A stretch of DNA of 15,992 nucleotides. It comes from JBBAGE01 sp041655055. Lineage in GTDB: Bacteria > Pseudomonadota > Alphaproteobacteria > Rhodobacterales > Rhodobacteraceae. The notes below the pieces were generated by a model. It ran no database searches, was not told the DNA's origin, and saw only the letters and a list, made by a program, of their open reading frames with translations. Below, one piece after another: positions 6,909 to 14,473 of this stretch. Position 1 is the first letter of the stretch. Each line of letters starts with the position of its first letter. The stretch lies in contig JBBAGE010000038.1 in the NCBI GenBank assembly GCA_041655055.1, positions 1 to 15,992 on the forward strand. The letters are read 5' to 3'. Made by a program: the position numbers and the translations under genes.

Positions 6909-8968
6909 TGCCCGACCTGCTGATTGAACTTTTCTCCGAGGAAATCCCCGCCCGCATGCAGGCCCGCGCCGCCGACGATCTGAAGCGGCTAATCACCGAC
7001 GGGCTGGTCGAGGCGGGGCTTACCTATGCCGCGGCGGGCGCGTTTTCCACGCCGCGCCGCCTGACCCTGTCGATCGAGGGGGTGCTCGCCGAAAGCCCCA
7101 CCCGGCTTGAGGAACGCAAAGGCCCCCGCGTCGATGCGCCCGACAAGGCGATCGAAGGGTTTTTGCGCGCCACGGGCCTGACCCGTGATCAGCTTGACAT
7201 CCGGGACGAGAAAAAATCCCAGGTCTATTTCGCCACGATCCGCCATCCGGGCCGGCCGGCGGCCGCCGTGGTGGCCGAGGTGCTAGAGGCCGCAATCCGC
7301 AATTTCCCATGGCCGAAATCCATGCGCTGGGGCGCGGGCAGTCTGCGTTGGGTGCGCCCGCTGCATTCGATCCTGTGCATCCTGACGGATCAGGCCGGTG
7401 CGCAGATCGTGCCGCTGAACATTGATGGGCTGGCGGCGGGCGATCGGACGGCGGGCCACCGGTTCATGGCGCCGGGCGATTTTTCGGTCACGTCATTTGA
7501 TGATTACGCCGCCAAGCTGAAACAGGCGCATGTGGTGCTCGACCCGGCCGAACGCGCGGCCCATATCCATGCCGATGCCACGAATATGGCCTTTGCGCAG
7601 GGGCTGGAATTGGTCGAAGATCCGGCGCTGTTGGCCGAGGTTGCGGGGCTGGTCGAATGGCCGGTGGTGCTGATGGGTCAGATCGATGATGCCTTTCTGG
7701 GCCTGCCGCCCGAGGTGCTGCAGACATCGATGCGCGAACATCAGAAATTCTTTTCGCTGCGCGATCCCAAAACCGGGCAGATTGTTCGATTTGTGACAGT
7801 GGCCAACCTTGAAACCGCCGATAATGGCCGCAAAATCCTTGCTGGTAATCAAAAAGTGCTGGCGGCGCGGCTGTCGGATGCGCGGTTTTTTTGGGAAAAC
7901 GACCTGCGCCGGATCACGGATGGCGGGCTTGATGGCATGGCCGCCGGCCTTGCCCATGTGACCTTTCACAACCGGCTTGGCACCCAGGCAGACCGGATCA
8001 CCCGGATCGAGGCGCTGGCGCGTGAGCTCGCACCGCTGGTGGGCGCGGGTCCCGATCAGGCAGCGCTTGCGGCCCGGATCGCCAAGGCCGATCTGCAATC
8101 CGAAATGGTGGGTGAATTCCCGGAATTGCAGGGCACGATGGGCGGCTATTACGCCCGCGCCGCCGGCCTGCCCGATGCGGTGGCCAATGCTTGCAAGATG
8201 CACTACCAACCGCTCGGCCCCTCGGACGATGTGCCGAGCGAACCGGTTTCCGTCACCGTGGCGTTGGCGGACAAGCTTGACACCCTGACCGGTTTTTGGG
8301 CGATCAACGAAAAACCCACGGGGTCGAAAGATCCGTTCGCGCTGCGCCGTGCCGCGCTGGGGGTGATCCGGCTGGTGCTGGGGAATGATATCACCCTGCC
8401 GCTGCTGCGCATTTTCGCAGCCGCCCCGATGCAGGCCGATGGTGCTGATTTGCTTGGATTTTTCCACGACCGGCTGAAGGTTTATCTGCGCGATCAGGGG
8501 ATTCGCCACGATGTGATCGATGCCTGTCTGGCGATGCCTGGCAATGATGATCTGACGCTTTTGGCAAAGCGTGCGGGGGCGCTTTCGGATTTCTTGAAAA
8601 CCGATGATGGCGAAAACCTGCTGCAAGGCTTCCGGCGCGCCAATAACATTCTGGCGCAGGCCGAAGCGGCCGACGGGGTGGAATATTCCTTTGGCGCGGA
8701 TATCAAATTCGCCGAAAACGACGCGGAAAAGGCGCTGTTCGCCGCGCTCGATACCGCGCAGGCGGCGATTGATCCGGCCATGGCGCGCGAGGATTTCGCC
8801 GCAGCCATGGCCGCGATGGCCGCGATGCGCATATCCATCGATGCGTTTTTCGAATCCGTTCAGGTCAATGCCGAAAACGAGGTCATTCGCCGTAACCGAT
8901 TGAATTTGTTGGCCCGTATCCGGGGGATTTGCCTGTCGGTGGCGGATCTGACGCGGATCGAGGGTTAG
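6908..8968 (+). CDS. glyS: Glycine--tRNA ligase, beta subunit
   Basis: The 686-residue beta subunit of the heterotetrameric glycyl-tRNA synthetase, which supplies most of the tRNA recognition. It shows the family start MPDLLIELFSEEIPARMQ, then FSTPRRL, the KSMRWG and LRWVRPLHSIL motifs, LQTSMREHQKFFSL, a block resembling the HD-like domain (SEMVGEFPELQGTMGGYYA), the ADKLDTLTGFWAINEKPTGSKDPFALRRAALG segment, and a C-terminal DALR-type anticodon-binding helical region. Two adjacent ATGs are possible. The one at 6908 has AAGGA seven bases upstream and shares one base with the previous stop; the one at 6905 would add one Met and a four-base overlap. Length is typical for alphaproteobacteria and no active-region motif is broken. 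Confidence 0.97.
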   Translation: MPDLLIELFSEEIPARMQARAADDLKRLITDGLVEAGLTYAAAGAFSTPRRLTLSIEGVLAESPTRLEERKGPRVDAPDKAIEGFLRATGLTRDQLDIRDEKKSQVYFATIRHPGRPAAAVVAEVLEAAIRNFPWPKSMRWGAGSLRWVRPLHSILCILTDQAGAQIVPLNIDGLAAGDRTAGHRFMAPGDFSVTSFDDYAAKLKQAHVVLDPAERAAHIHADATNMAFAQGLELVEDPALLAEVAGLVEWPVVLMGQIDDAFLGLPPEVLQTSMREHQKFFSLRDPKTGQIVRFVTVANLETADNGRKILAGNQKVLAARLSDARFFWENDLRRITDGGLDGMAAGLAHVTFHNRLGTQADRITRIEALARELAPLVGAGPDQAALAARIAKADLQSEMVGEFPELQGTMGGYYARAAGLPDAVANACKMHYQPLGPSDDVPSEPVSVTVALADKLDTLTGFWAINEKPTGSKDPFALRRAALGVIRLVLGNDITLPLLRIFAAAPMQADGADLLGFFHDRLKVYLRDQGIRHDVIDACLAMPGNDDLTLLAKRAGALSDFLKTDDGENLLQGFRRANNILAQAEAADGVEYSFGADIKFAENDAEKALFAALDTAQAAIDPAMAREDFAAAMAAMAAMRISIDAFFESVQVNAENEVIRRNRLNLLARIRGICLSVADLTRIEG

Positions 8969-9038
8969 GGCCGCGCAGCTTGGCATTGCATGATCTGTGA
9001 TGCGCGATATCTTTGGGCGCAGGATTGGGGGCGCCGCG

Positions 9039-11618
9039 ATGCGATCTGATAGCAAATTGGGTTTCACCCGGATCGACCGGGTGGCGCCGATCGCGCCCGA
9101 TACCCATGGCGGGCGGGCGAAATGTCTGCAACGGCTGATCCGGCTGGATTTGCCGGTGCCGCGCACGGTGGCGCTGTCTTTTGGGGTGGTCCATCAGATT
9201 GCCGCCGGCAAACGGCCCGGCACCGAGGCGCTGCTGGCCGAATTCGGGCCTGATACGCTGTTGTCGGTGCGGCCTTCGTCGCAAGATCCCGATTGGGGCG
9301 GGCCGGGGGCGATCCTGAATATCGGCATGAATGCGGCCCAGCACGCGCGGCTGACAGCCAGCCACGGCCAAGCGGCGGCAGATGCGCTTTATCTTCGATT
9401 CGTGCAATCCTATGCCATTCATGTGGCCCGGCTTGACCCGGAAATGTTCGAAATGGGCAAGGCGCACGGCAGCGCAGAACTGCAAGCGGCGCTGCGCGCC
9501 TATGAGGATGAGACCGACGAGCCCTTTCCACAGGATATCGGCACCCAGTTGGGCGAGGTGCTGCAATCCATGGCCCGCGCCTGGGAAGGCACTTCGGCGC
9601 GGCTTTTGCGCCAAGCGCGCGGCGCGCCTGCGGATGCGGGGCTGGGGCTGGTGGTGCAGGAAATGGCGCTGGGGATAGGGCCTGCGGAAAGCGGCTCGGG
9701 CGTGGTGCAATTCATCGATTCCAACACCGGCCAGCCCAAGCTGGTGGGGCGTTACCTTAGCCAAAGCCAGGGGCGCGATGCGCTGGGCGATACCGATGGC
9801 GCGTTGTTTTTGACGCAAGACGCCCGTGGCCCGTCGTTGCAAGAAAAATGCCCGGAAATCTTTGCGCAACTGCTGCATTACGGCACGATCTGCCGCATTC
9901 GGCTGCGCGAGGAAATGCAGATCGAATTTTCCATCGAAGGCGGGCAGTTATCGGTTCTGGATGCGGTGCGCGTGCAGCGATCTGCCCGCGCTGCGGTGCG
10001 GATTGCGGTGACGCTTGCCCATGATGGCGTGATCCCCGAACAAGAGGCCGTGCTGCGCATCCCGCCGCGATCGCTGACCGAATTGCTGCATCCGCAGATC
10101 GAACCCGATGCCCCGCGCGACGTGGTTGCCACCGGTATCGGCGCCAGCCCCGGTGCCGCAACCGGGCAAATCGTGTTTTCATCGACCACGGCGCAGGCCA
10201 TGGCCGCGCGCGGCGAAGCCTGCATTCTGGTGCGCCGCGAAACCGCGCCCGAAGATATTCGCGGCATGCATAGCGCGGCTGGCGTGCTGACCGAACGCGG
10301 TGGCATGACCAGCCATGCGGCGGTGATCGCGCGCGGGCTGGGGCTGCCCTGTATCGTCGGGGCCACGGGGATCAAGATCGACCCGGCGCAGCGTTGCCTG
10401 CGCACCGCCGATGGCCGCGTGTTGAACGAAGGCGATGTGATCACGCTGGATGGCAATGCGGGCGAGGCGCTTTTGGGCGCGGCGGCCATGTGCGAACCGG
10501 CGCTGGATGATGCGTTCAACAGCCTGATGGGCTGGGCCGATGACGCGCGCGACATCGGTGTGCGCGCCAATGCCGATACGCCCGCCGATGCCGCCGTCGC
10601 GCGCCGTTTTGCCGCCGATGGGATCGGGCTTTGCCGGACCGAGCATATGTTTTTTGAGGGCGAGCGCCTGATCGTGATGCGCGAGATGATCTTTGCCGAT
10701 GATCCCGCCGACCGGCGCGAAACGCTGGCCCGGTTGCTGCCGATGCAGCGCGCCGATCTGCGCGAATTGTTTACGATCATGGCCGGCACGCCCGTGTGCA
10801 TCCGCCTGTTCGATCCGCCGTTGCACGAATTTCTGCCGCGCGAGCGGGCGGGGATGCGCGAATTGGCCGGCGCGCTGGATCTGCCACTGTCGAAAATCGA
10901 ACGCCGGATTGAGGCGCTGAGCGAATTCAACCCGATGCTGGGCATGCGCGGCGTGCGGCTGGGCCTGACCGTGCCCGAAATCTATGACATGCAGGCCCGC
11001 GCAATATTCGAGGCCGCGATCGAGGCCGCGCAGGATGGCGTGCCGGTCACACCGGAAATCATGATCCCGCTGGTATCGGCCATGCGCGAGGTCGAGGTTG
11101 TCAAAGCCCGGATCGAGGCCGTCGCCGCCGCCGTGCGTTCTGAGCGGCGGGTGGATTTCGCCTATCAACTGGGCGTCATGGTCGAAACCCCGCGCGCGGC
11201 GCTGCGCGCTGCCGATATCGCCCAGCATGTGCAATTCCTGTCGTTTGGAACCAATGATCTGACCCAGATGACCTATGGCCTGTCGCGCGATGATGCGGGG
11301 CGGTTCATGCATGCCTATGTCAAACAGGGCGTCTATCCCGAAGACCCGTTTCACACGCTTGATACCGAAGGGGTGGGCGAGTTGCTGACGATCGGTGCGG
11401 GGCGCGCACGCGCGACCCGACCGGGCATGACGATCGCGATTTGCGGCGAACATGGCGGCAACCCCGAATCAATCGCCTTTTGCCGGGCGGCGGGGTTCGA
11501 TTATGTGTCCTGCTCGCCTTACCGCGTGCCGGTGGCTCGGCTGGTTGCCGCGCATCTGGCGCTGCGGCCATATGCGGAGCGCACGGCGGGCGTTAACCCT
11601 TTGTCAATCATCCATTAA
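9039..11618 (+). CDS. PPDK-family PEP-utilizing protein with altered ATP-binding domain
   Basis: An 859-residue relative of pyruvate, phosphate dikinase, which normally interconverts pyruvate, ATP and phosphate with PEP, AMP and pyrophosphate. The central swivel domain is intact: RGGMTSHAAVIARGLG with phospho-His H426. So is the C-terminal PEP/pyruvate barrel: GIGLCRTEHMF near 528-538, R589 in IRLFDPPLHEF, R637, E716 in VETPRA, N739-D740 in FGTNDLTQMT and the catalytic Cys C802 in CGEHGG. The N-terminal ATP-grasp region is divergent. GGKGANL reads GGRAKCL (residue 26), and the LQTR of the ATP site reads LDAV (307-310); R78 and E296 seem kept. GTG 8997 and ATG 9000 are alternative starts, but 9039 has a GGGGG seven bases upstream. 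The gene follows glyS by 70 bases, likely in its operon. A true dikinase or a phosphotransfer relative are both possible. Confidence 0.85.
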   Translation: MRSDSKLGFTRIDRVAPIAPDTHGGRAKCLQRLIRLDLPVPRTVALSFGVVHQIAAGKRPGTEALLAEFGPDTLLSVRPSSQDPDWGGPGAILNIGMNAAQHARLTASHGQAAADALYLRFVQSYAIHVARLDPEMFEMGKAHGSAELQAALRAYEDETDEPFPQDIGTQLGEVLQSMARAWEGTSARLLRQARGAPADAGLGLVVQEMALGIGPAESGSGVVQFIDSNTGQPKLVGRYLSQSQGRDALGDTDGALFLTQDARGPSLQEKCPEIFAQLLHYGTICRIRLREEMQIEFSIEGGQLSVLDAVRVQRSARAAVRIAVTLAHDGVIPEQEAVLRIPPRSLTELLHPQIEPDAPRDVVATGIGASPGAATGQIVFSSTTAQAMAARGEACILVRRETAPEDIRGMHSAAGVLTERGGMTSHAAVIARGLGLPCIVGATGIKIDPAQRCLRTADGRVLNEGDVITLDGNAGEALLGAAAMCEPALDDAFNSLMGWADDARDIGVRANADTPADAAVARRFAADGIGLCRTEHMFFEGERLIVMREMIFADDPADRRETLARLLPMQRADLRELFTIMAGTPVCIRLFDPPLHEFLPRERAGMRELAGALDLPLSKIERRIEALSEFNPMLGMRGVRLGLTVPEIYDMQARAIFEAAIEAAQDGVPVTPEIMIPLVSAMREVEVVKARIEAVAAAVRSERRVDFAYQLGVMVETPRAALRAADIAQHVQFLSFGTNDLTQMTYGLSRDDAGRFMHAYVKQGVYPEDPFHTLDTEGVGELLTIGAGRARATRPGMTIAICGEHGGNPESIAFCRAAGFDYVSCSPYRVPVARLVAAHLALRPYAERTAGVNPLSIIH

Positions 11619-11785
11619 TCGCGCACGGTTGGCCTGCGCGCCCGGCCCATGATGCGCGTTCTGACACCGGCCCGGCGGGGCTGAAAATGCGCTTGGGTGG
11701 ACGATCGGGCGTTTCTGGCCTAAAGAGCACGCTGTTTTGACAGGCTGAAGGGGGCCATCGGGCCGGATTCCGGGGGCGATTGATC
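11619..11785. other. Gap before the cell-wall hydrolase gene, with possible promoter elements
   Basis: These 167 bases hold no credible gene. TTGACA, a perfect -35, is at 11737-11742, but no convincing -10 follows at the right distance. The palindrome CCGGATTCCGG at 11763-11773 sits just ahead of the next start. It contains a GATTC, which fits the GANTC methylation motif of alphaproteobacterial CcrM. A CtrA-like sequence lies just upstream, at 11593-11607. Confidence 0.3.
11620..11640 (+). terminator. Hairpin just after the PPDK-like gene
   Basis: CGCGCA at 11620-11625 pairs with TGCGCG at 11635-11640 across a nine-base loop, starting two bases after the TAA stop. No T-run follows. It is placed where a terminator would be expected before the 167-base gap, but the stem is short. 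Confidence 0.33.
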
Positions 11786-12457
11786 ATGCGAATATTGGCA
11801 CAGGCAACAAGCCTTGTGGCGGTGACCGGCTTTGCCGGAATGGCGGCTGCAGATGTAACACTTAGCCAATCCAACAATGCCACAATGGCACTTGGCGGTG
11901 AAATGGCGGCACTATTGATGGTCGAGCGAAGCGCGCTTGAAACTGTCGATACCGCACGATTGGGCACACTGACCGAGCCTGCGCCCGAAATCCCCGCCAT
12001 CCCCGAGATTGAAAGCTATACGATCACCTGGCTTGATGCCCAGCCCCAACCGGAAACGAATGAACACTGGGAATGTCTGGCCGAAGCGCTCTATTTCGAG
12101 GCGCGCGGCGAAAGCGTCAAGGGCCAGTTCGCCGTGGCCGAAGTCATCCTGAACCGGGTCGATAATGCCAGCTTTCCTGATACGGTCTGCGGCGTTGTCA
12201 ACCAGGGCACCGGCAAACGCTATCAATGCCAGTTTACCTATACCTGCGATGGCAATGCCGAAACCATCCGCGATGCGCGCGCCTATGAGCGGGTGGGCAA
12301 GGTCGCCCATATCATGCTTGCCGGTGCGACGCGCAGCCTGACCAAAGGCGCCACGCATTACCACACCCGTGCCGTCAACCCCAACTGGTCGCGCCAGTTC
12401 GCGCGCACGACCACCATCGGTGTGCATCATTTCTATCGCATGCCGGGCAGCGCCTGA
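11786..12457 (+). CDS. Secreted cell-wall hydrolase, SleB/CwlJ (Hydrolase_2) family
   Basis: A 223-residue exported protein. Residues 1 to about 22 form a signal peptide (MRILAQATSLVAVTGFAGMA then AADV), followed by a low-complexity linker rich in Pro, Glu and Ala to about residue 90. The catalytic domain spans about 95-218 and has the family signature CLAEALYFEARGES, with E105 as the likely catalytic glutamate, then AVAEVILNRV, the QCQFTYTCDG motif at 147-156 and GATHYHTRAVNPNW near 188-201. The family includes spore-cortex lytic transglycosylases; in non-sporulating alphaproteobacteria it is taken to act on peptidoglycan in the periplasm. I chose the ATG at 11786, with GGGGG nine bases before it; a TTG two codons earlier is less likely. 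It has its own upstream gap and is followed after 66 bases by folB. Confidence 0.9.
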   Translation: MRILAQATSLVAVTGFAGMAAADVTLSQSNNATMALGGEMAALLMVERSALETVDTARLGTLTEPAPEIPAIPEIESYTITWLDAQPQPETNEHWECLAEALYFEARGESVKGQFAVAEVILNRVDNASFPDTVCGVVNQGTGKRYQCQFTYTCDGNAETIRDARAYERVGKVAHIMLAGATRSLTKGATHYHTRAVNPNWSRQFARTTTIGVHHFYRMPGSA

Positions 12458-12484
12458 CTGCGGCATGGCGCTTGGCCGGGCGAT

Positions 12485-12499
12485 GCGCTAGATCAGCGC
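12485..12499. terminator. Short hairpin between the hydrolase gene and folB
   Basis: GCGCT at 12485-12489 pairs with AGCGC at 12495-12499 around a five-base loop. A longer alternative pairs GGCGCT at 12467-12472 with AGCGCC at 12495-12500. No T-run follows. It could partly separate the two transcription units. Confidence 0.25.
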
Positions 12500-12523
12500 C
12501 ACAGCATCCGTGAAAGGCGCCTT

Positions 12524-13444
12524 ATGACCCAAGATATCGGCACCGCTTTCGATCACCCCGAAGCCCGTGCAGCCGAGACCGCCGATGCCCGTCCGCGCGA
12601 CCGTATTTCCCTGCGCGATCATATCGTCGAAATCGAGATCGGCGCCTTTCAGGCCGAACGCGGCCGCCGTCAGCGTGTCTGTTTCAACATCGTTGTCGAA
12701 GTGCGCCCGGGCACGGGCCCGGTGGCCGATGATGTGGACCGCATCCTGTCCTATGATCTGATCACCGAAGCCATCCGGCTGGAAATCAATGCCGGGCGGA
12801 TCAATCTGCTGGAAACGCTGGCCGAGCGGATCGCCGAGCGGATTTTGGCCGCGCCGCAGGCGATGCGGGTTTTCGTGCGGGTGGAAAAGCTTGATCGTGG
12901 CCCCGGCGCGCTGGGGGTGGAAATCATGCGCAGCCGCGACGAGGTAGCCGCCGATACGCGCGCGGATGCGCCCATGCCGCAGCCGCTGGTGGTGTTTCTG
13001 TCGAATGATGCGATTGCCGCGCCGCATTTGGCGGGCTGGATCGATCAGGTCGCGGCCACGGGCCAGCCGGTGATTTTCTGCGTCGGCCTGCCCGATGGGC
13101 CGCTGCCGCAATCGCAAAGCCCGGCGGCGCAGCGGCGGATCGATCTGCTGGCGATCGAACAAAATGCCTGGGTTCTGGCCGGGCGCGATGCGCGCTGCGT
13201 TGTGGTTGGCACCCGGACGGAAATCGACTGGGCGATGAAAAACGGCCAAAGCATCGTCTGGGCGCCGGGCAAGCTGGTGCTTGATACGACCGGTGCGCCG
13301 GGATCGGTGCGCGATCCTTTGGGGCTATGCGCGTGGTTTGCGGGCCTTGTGGCGGCGCGGCGGATCGTGGTGATCGGGGATGAGGCGCCGGGCATCGACG
13401 CGGATTTTCACCCGGTAGAAAATGATGTAATTGCAGGGATCTAG
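12524..13444 (+). CDS. folB: Dihydroneopterin aldolase with a long C-terminal extension
   Basis: A 306-residue protein in which residues about 28-138 form the FolB fold. FolB cleaves 7,8-dihydroneopterin to 6-hydroxymethyl-7,8-dihydropterin and glycolaldehyde. Visible core features are GAFQAERGRRQRVCFN, Y77 in ILSYDLI, the substrate-anchoring Glu in NLLETLAERIAERIL (E97) and the catalytic Lys in VEKLDR (K122). FolB proteins are usually about 120 residues. Here residues 150-306 add a second, alpha/beta-like region with strands such as LVVFLS, PVIFCVGLP, CVVVGT and RIVVIGDEA. I cannot assign it; it has no HPPK (FolK) motifs. The ATG at 12524 follows AAAGG. FolP starts 12 bases after the stop, so both are in one operon with glmM. 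The long form is, from memory, usual in Rhodobacterales. Confidence 0.88.
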   Translation: MTQDIGTAFDHPEARAAETADARPRDRISLRDHIVEIEIGAFQAERGRRQRVCFNIVVEVRPGTGPVADDVDRILSYDLITEAIRLEINAGRINLLETLAERIAERILAAPQAMRVFVRVEKLDRGPGALGVEIMRSRDEVAADTRADAPMPQPLVVFLSNDAIAAPHLAGWIDQVAATGQPVIFCVGLPDGPLPQSQSPAAQRRIDLLAIEQNAWVLAGRDARCVVVGTRTEIDWAMKNGQSIVWAPGKLVLDTTGAPGSVRDPLGLCAWFAGLVAARRIVVIGDEAPGIDADFHPVENDVIAGI

Positions 13445-13456
13445 CGGCTGAACCTT

Positions 13457-14473
13457 ATGCGCAGTGACAAGGATTATTATCGCCCCCTGATACAGATTGG
13501 CCCGGCAATGCCACCCGGCGCGCTGGCCGTGGCTGGCGGCTGGGGCTGGTTCACAAAGGCCGAGGTTCTTTCGCGCAGCCGCCCGCCGGAAATCATCGGT
13601 GCCGCCGATCTGCCCGATGCGGTGCGCAGCGCGCTGATCACCCCGCGCGCGCCGATGGTGCCGCAGATCATGGGCATCGTGAATGTAACCCCCGACAGCT
13701 TTTCCGATGGCGGCCAGTTCGCGCGCACCGATGCCGCCATTACCCATGCCCGCCAGATGGCGCAGGCGGGGGCGGCGATCCTTGATATCGGCGGCGAAAG
13801 CACCCGGCCCGGATCGGATGCCGTCAGCACCAAAGATGAAATCGCACGTATCCTGCCGGTGATCACCGGGCTGCGCGATCAGGGCATCGCCACGCCGATT
13901 TCGGTCGATACCCGCAAGGCCGATGTGGCGCAGGCCGCGCTGGCGGCGGGGGCGGATATGATCAATGATGTCTCGGCGCTGGGTTATGACCCGGATATGG
14001 CGCAGATCGTCGCCACCCACGGCGCGGGGCTGTGCCTGATGCACGCAAAGGGCGATCCGAAAACCATGCAGGATGATCCGCGCTATGATCATGTCCTGCT
14101 AGATGTCTATGATTTCCTTGAAGAGCGTATCGCCATTGCCGCGGCGGCGGGCATTGCGCCCAGCCGGATCTCGGTTGATCCGGGGATCGGTTTTGGCAAG
14201 AATGTCGCGCATAATCTGGCGCTTTTGGCGCGGATCGGGCTGTTTCACGGGCTGGGCTGTCCGATCCTGCTGGGGGTGTCGCGCAAACGGTTCATCGGCA
14301 CGCTGGCCGGGGCGGCCGACCCAAAGGCGCGCATGCCCGGATCGCTTGCCGTGGCGCTTGCGGGGCTGGCGCAGAATGTGCAGATCCTGCGCGTGCATGA
14401 TGTGGTGGAAACAGCGCAGGCGGTCACGCTTTGGCGCGCAGTAACAAGCGGAGACACGCTTCATGACCAGTAA
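13457..14473 (+). CDS. folP: Dihydropteroate synthase
   Basis: A 338-residue cytosolic TIM-barrel enzyme that joins 6-hydroxymethyl-dihydropterin diphosphate and p-aminobenzoate to make dihydropteroate; it is the sulfonamide target. The core begins near residue 70 with IMGIVNVTPDSFSDGG at 71-86. It continues with DIGGESTRPGSD, SVDTRK, MINDVSAL, a MHAKG where many homologues have MHMQG, DPGIGFGK and GVSRKRFIG. All catalytic loop motifs are present. The first 66 residues are an extra N-terminal segment, with a YYRPLIQIG start and a Gly/Trp-rich stretch (AGGWGWF), not found in short FolP proteins of about 280 residues. The gene lies 12 bases after folB, and its 3' end overlaps the glmM start by 11 bases, which implies coupled translation. 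Confidence 0.95.
   Translation: MRSDKDYYRPLIQIGPAMPPGALAVAGGWGWFTKAEVLSRSRPPEIIGAADLPDAVRSALITPRAPMVPQIMGIVNVTPDSFSDGGQFARTDAAITHARQMAQAGAAILDIGGESTRPGSDAVSTKDEIARILPVITGLRDQGIATPISVDTRKADVAQAALAAGADMINDVSALGYDPDMAQIVATHGAGLCLMHAKGDPKTMQDDPRYDHVLLDVYDFLEERIAIAAAAGIAPSRISVDPGIGFGKNVAHNLALLARIGLFHGLGCPILLGVSRKRFIGTLAGAADPKARMPGSLAVALAGLAQNVQILRVHDVVETAQAVTLWRAVTSGDTLHDQ

Noticed and set aside
7493..9166. A 557-codon minus-strand open frame opposite glyS
   Set aside because: It runs against the well-conserved glyS and into the next gene, has an Arg/His/Gln-rich composition and resembles no known protein.
12971..13444. The FolB extension as a fused FolK (HPPK)
   Set aside because: The HPPK signatures (an LGSN-type start and the PRxxDxDL-type loop) are absent.
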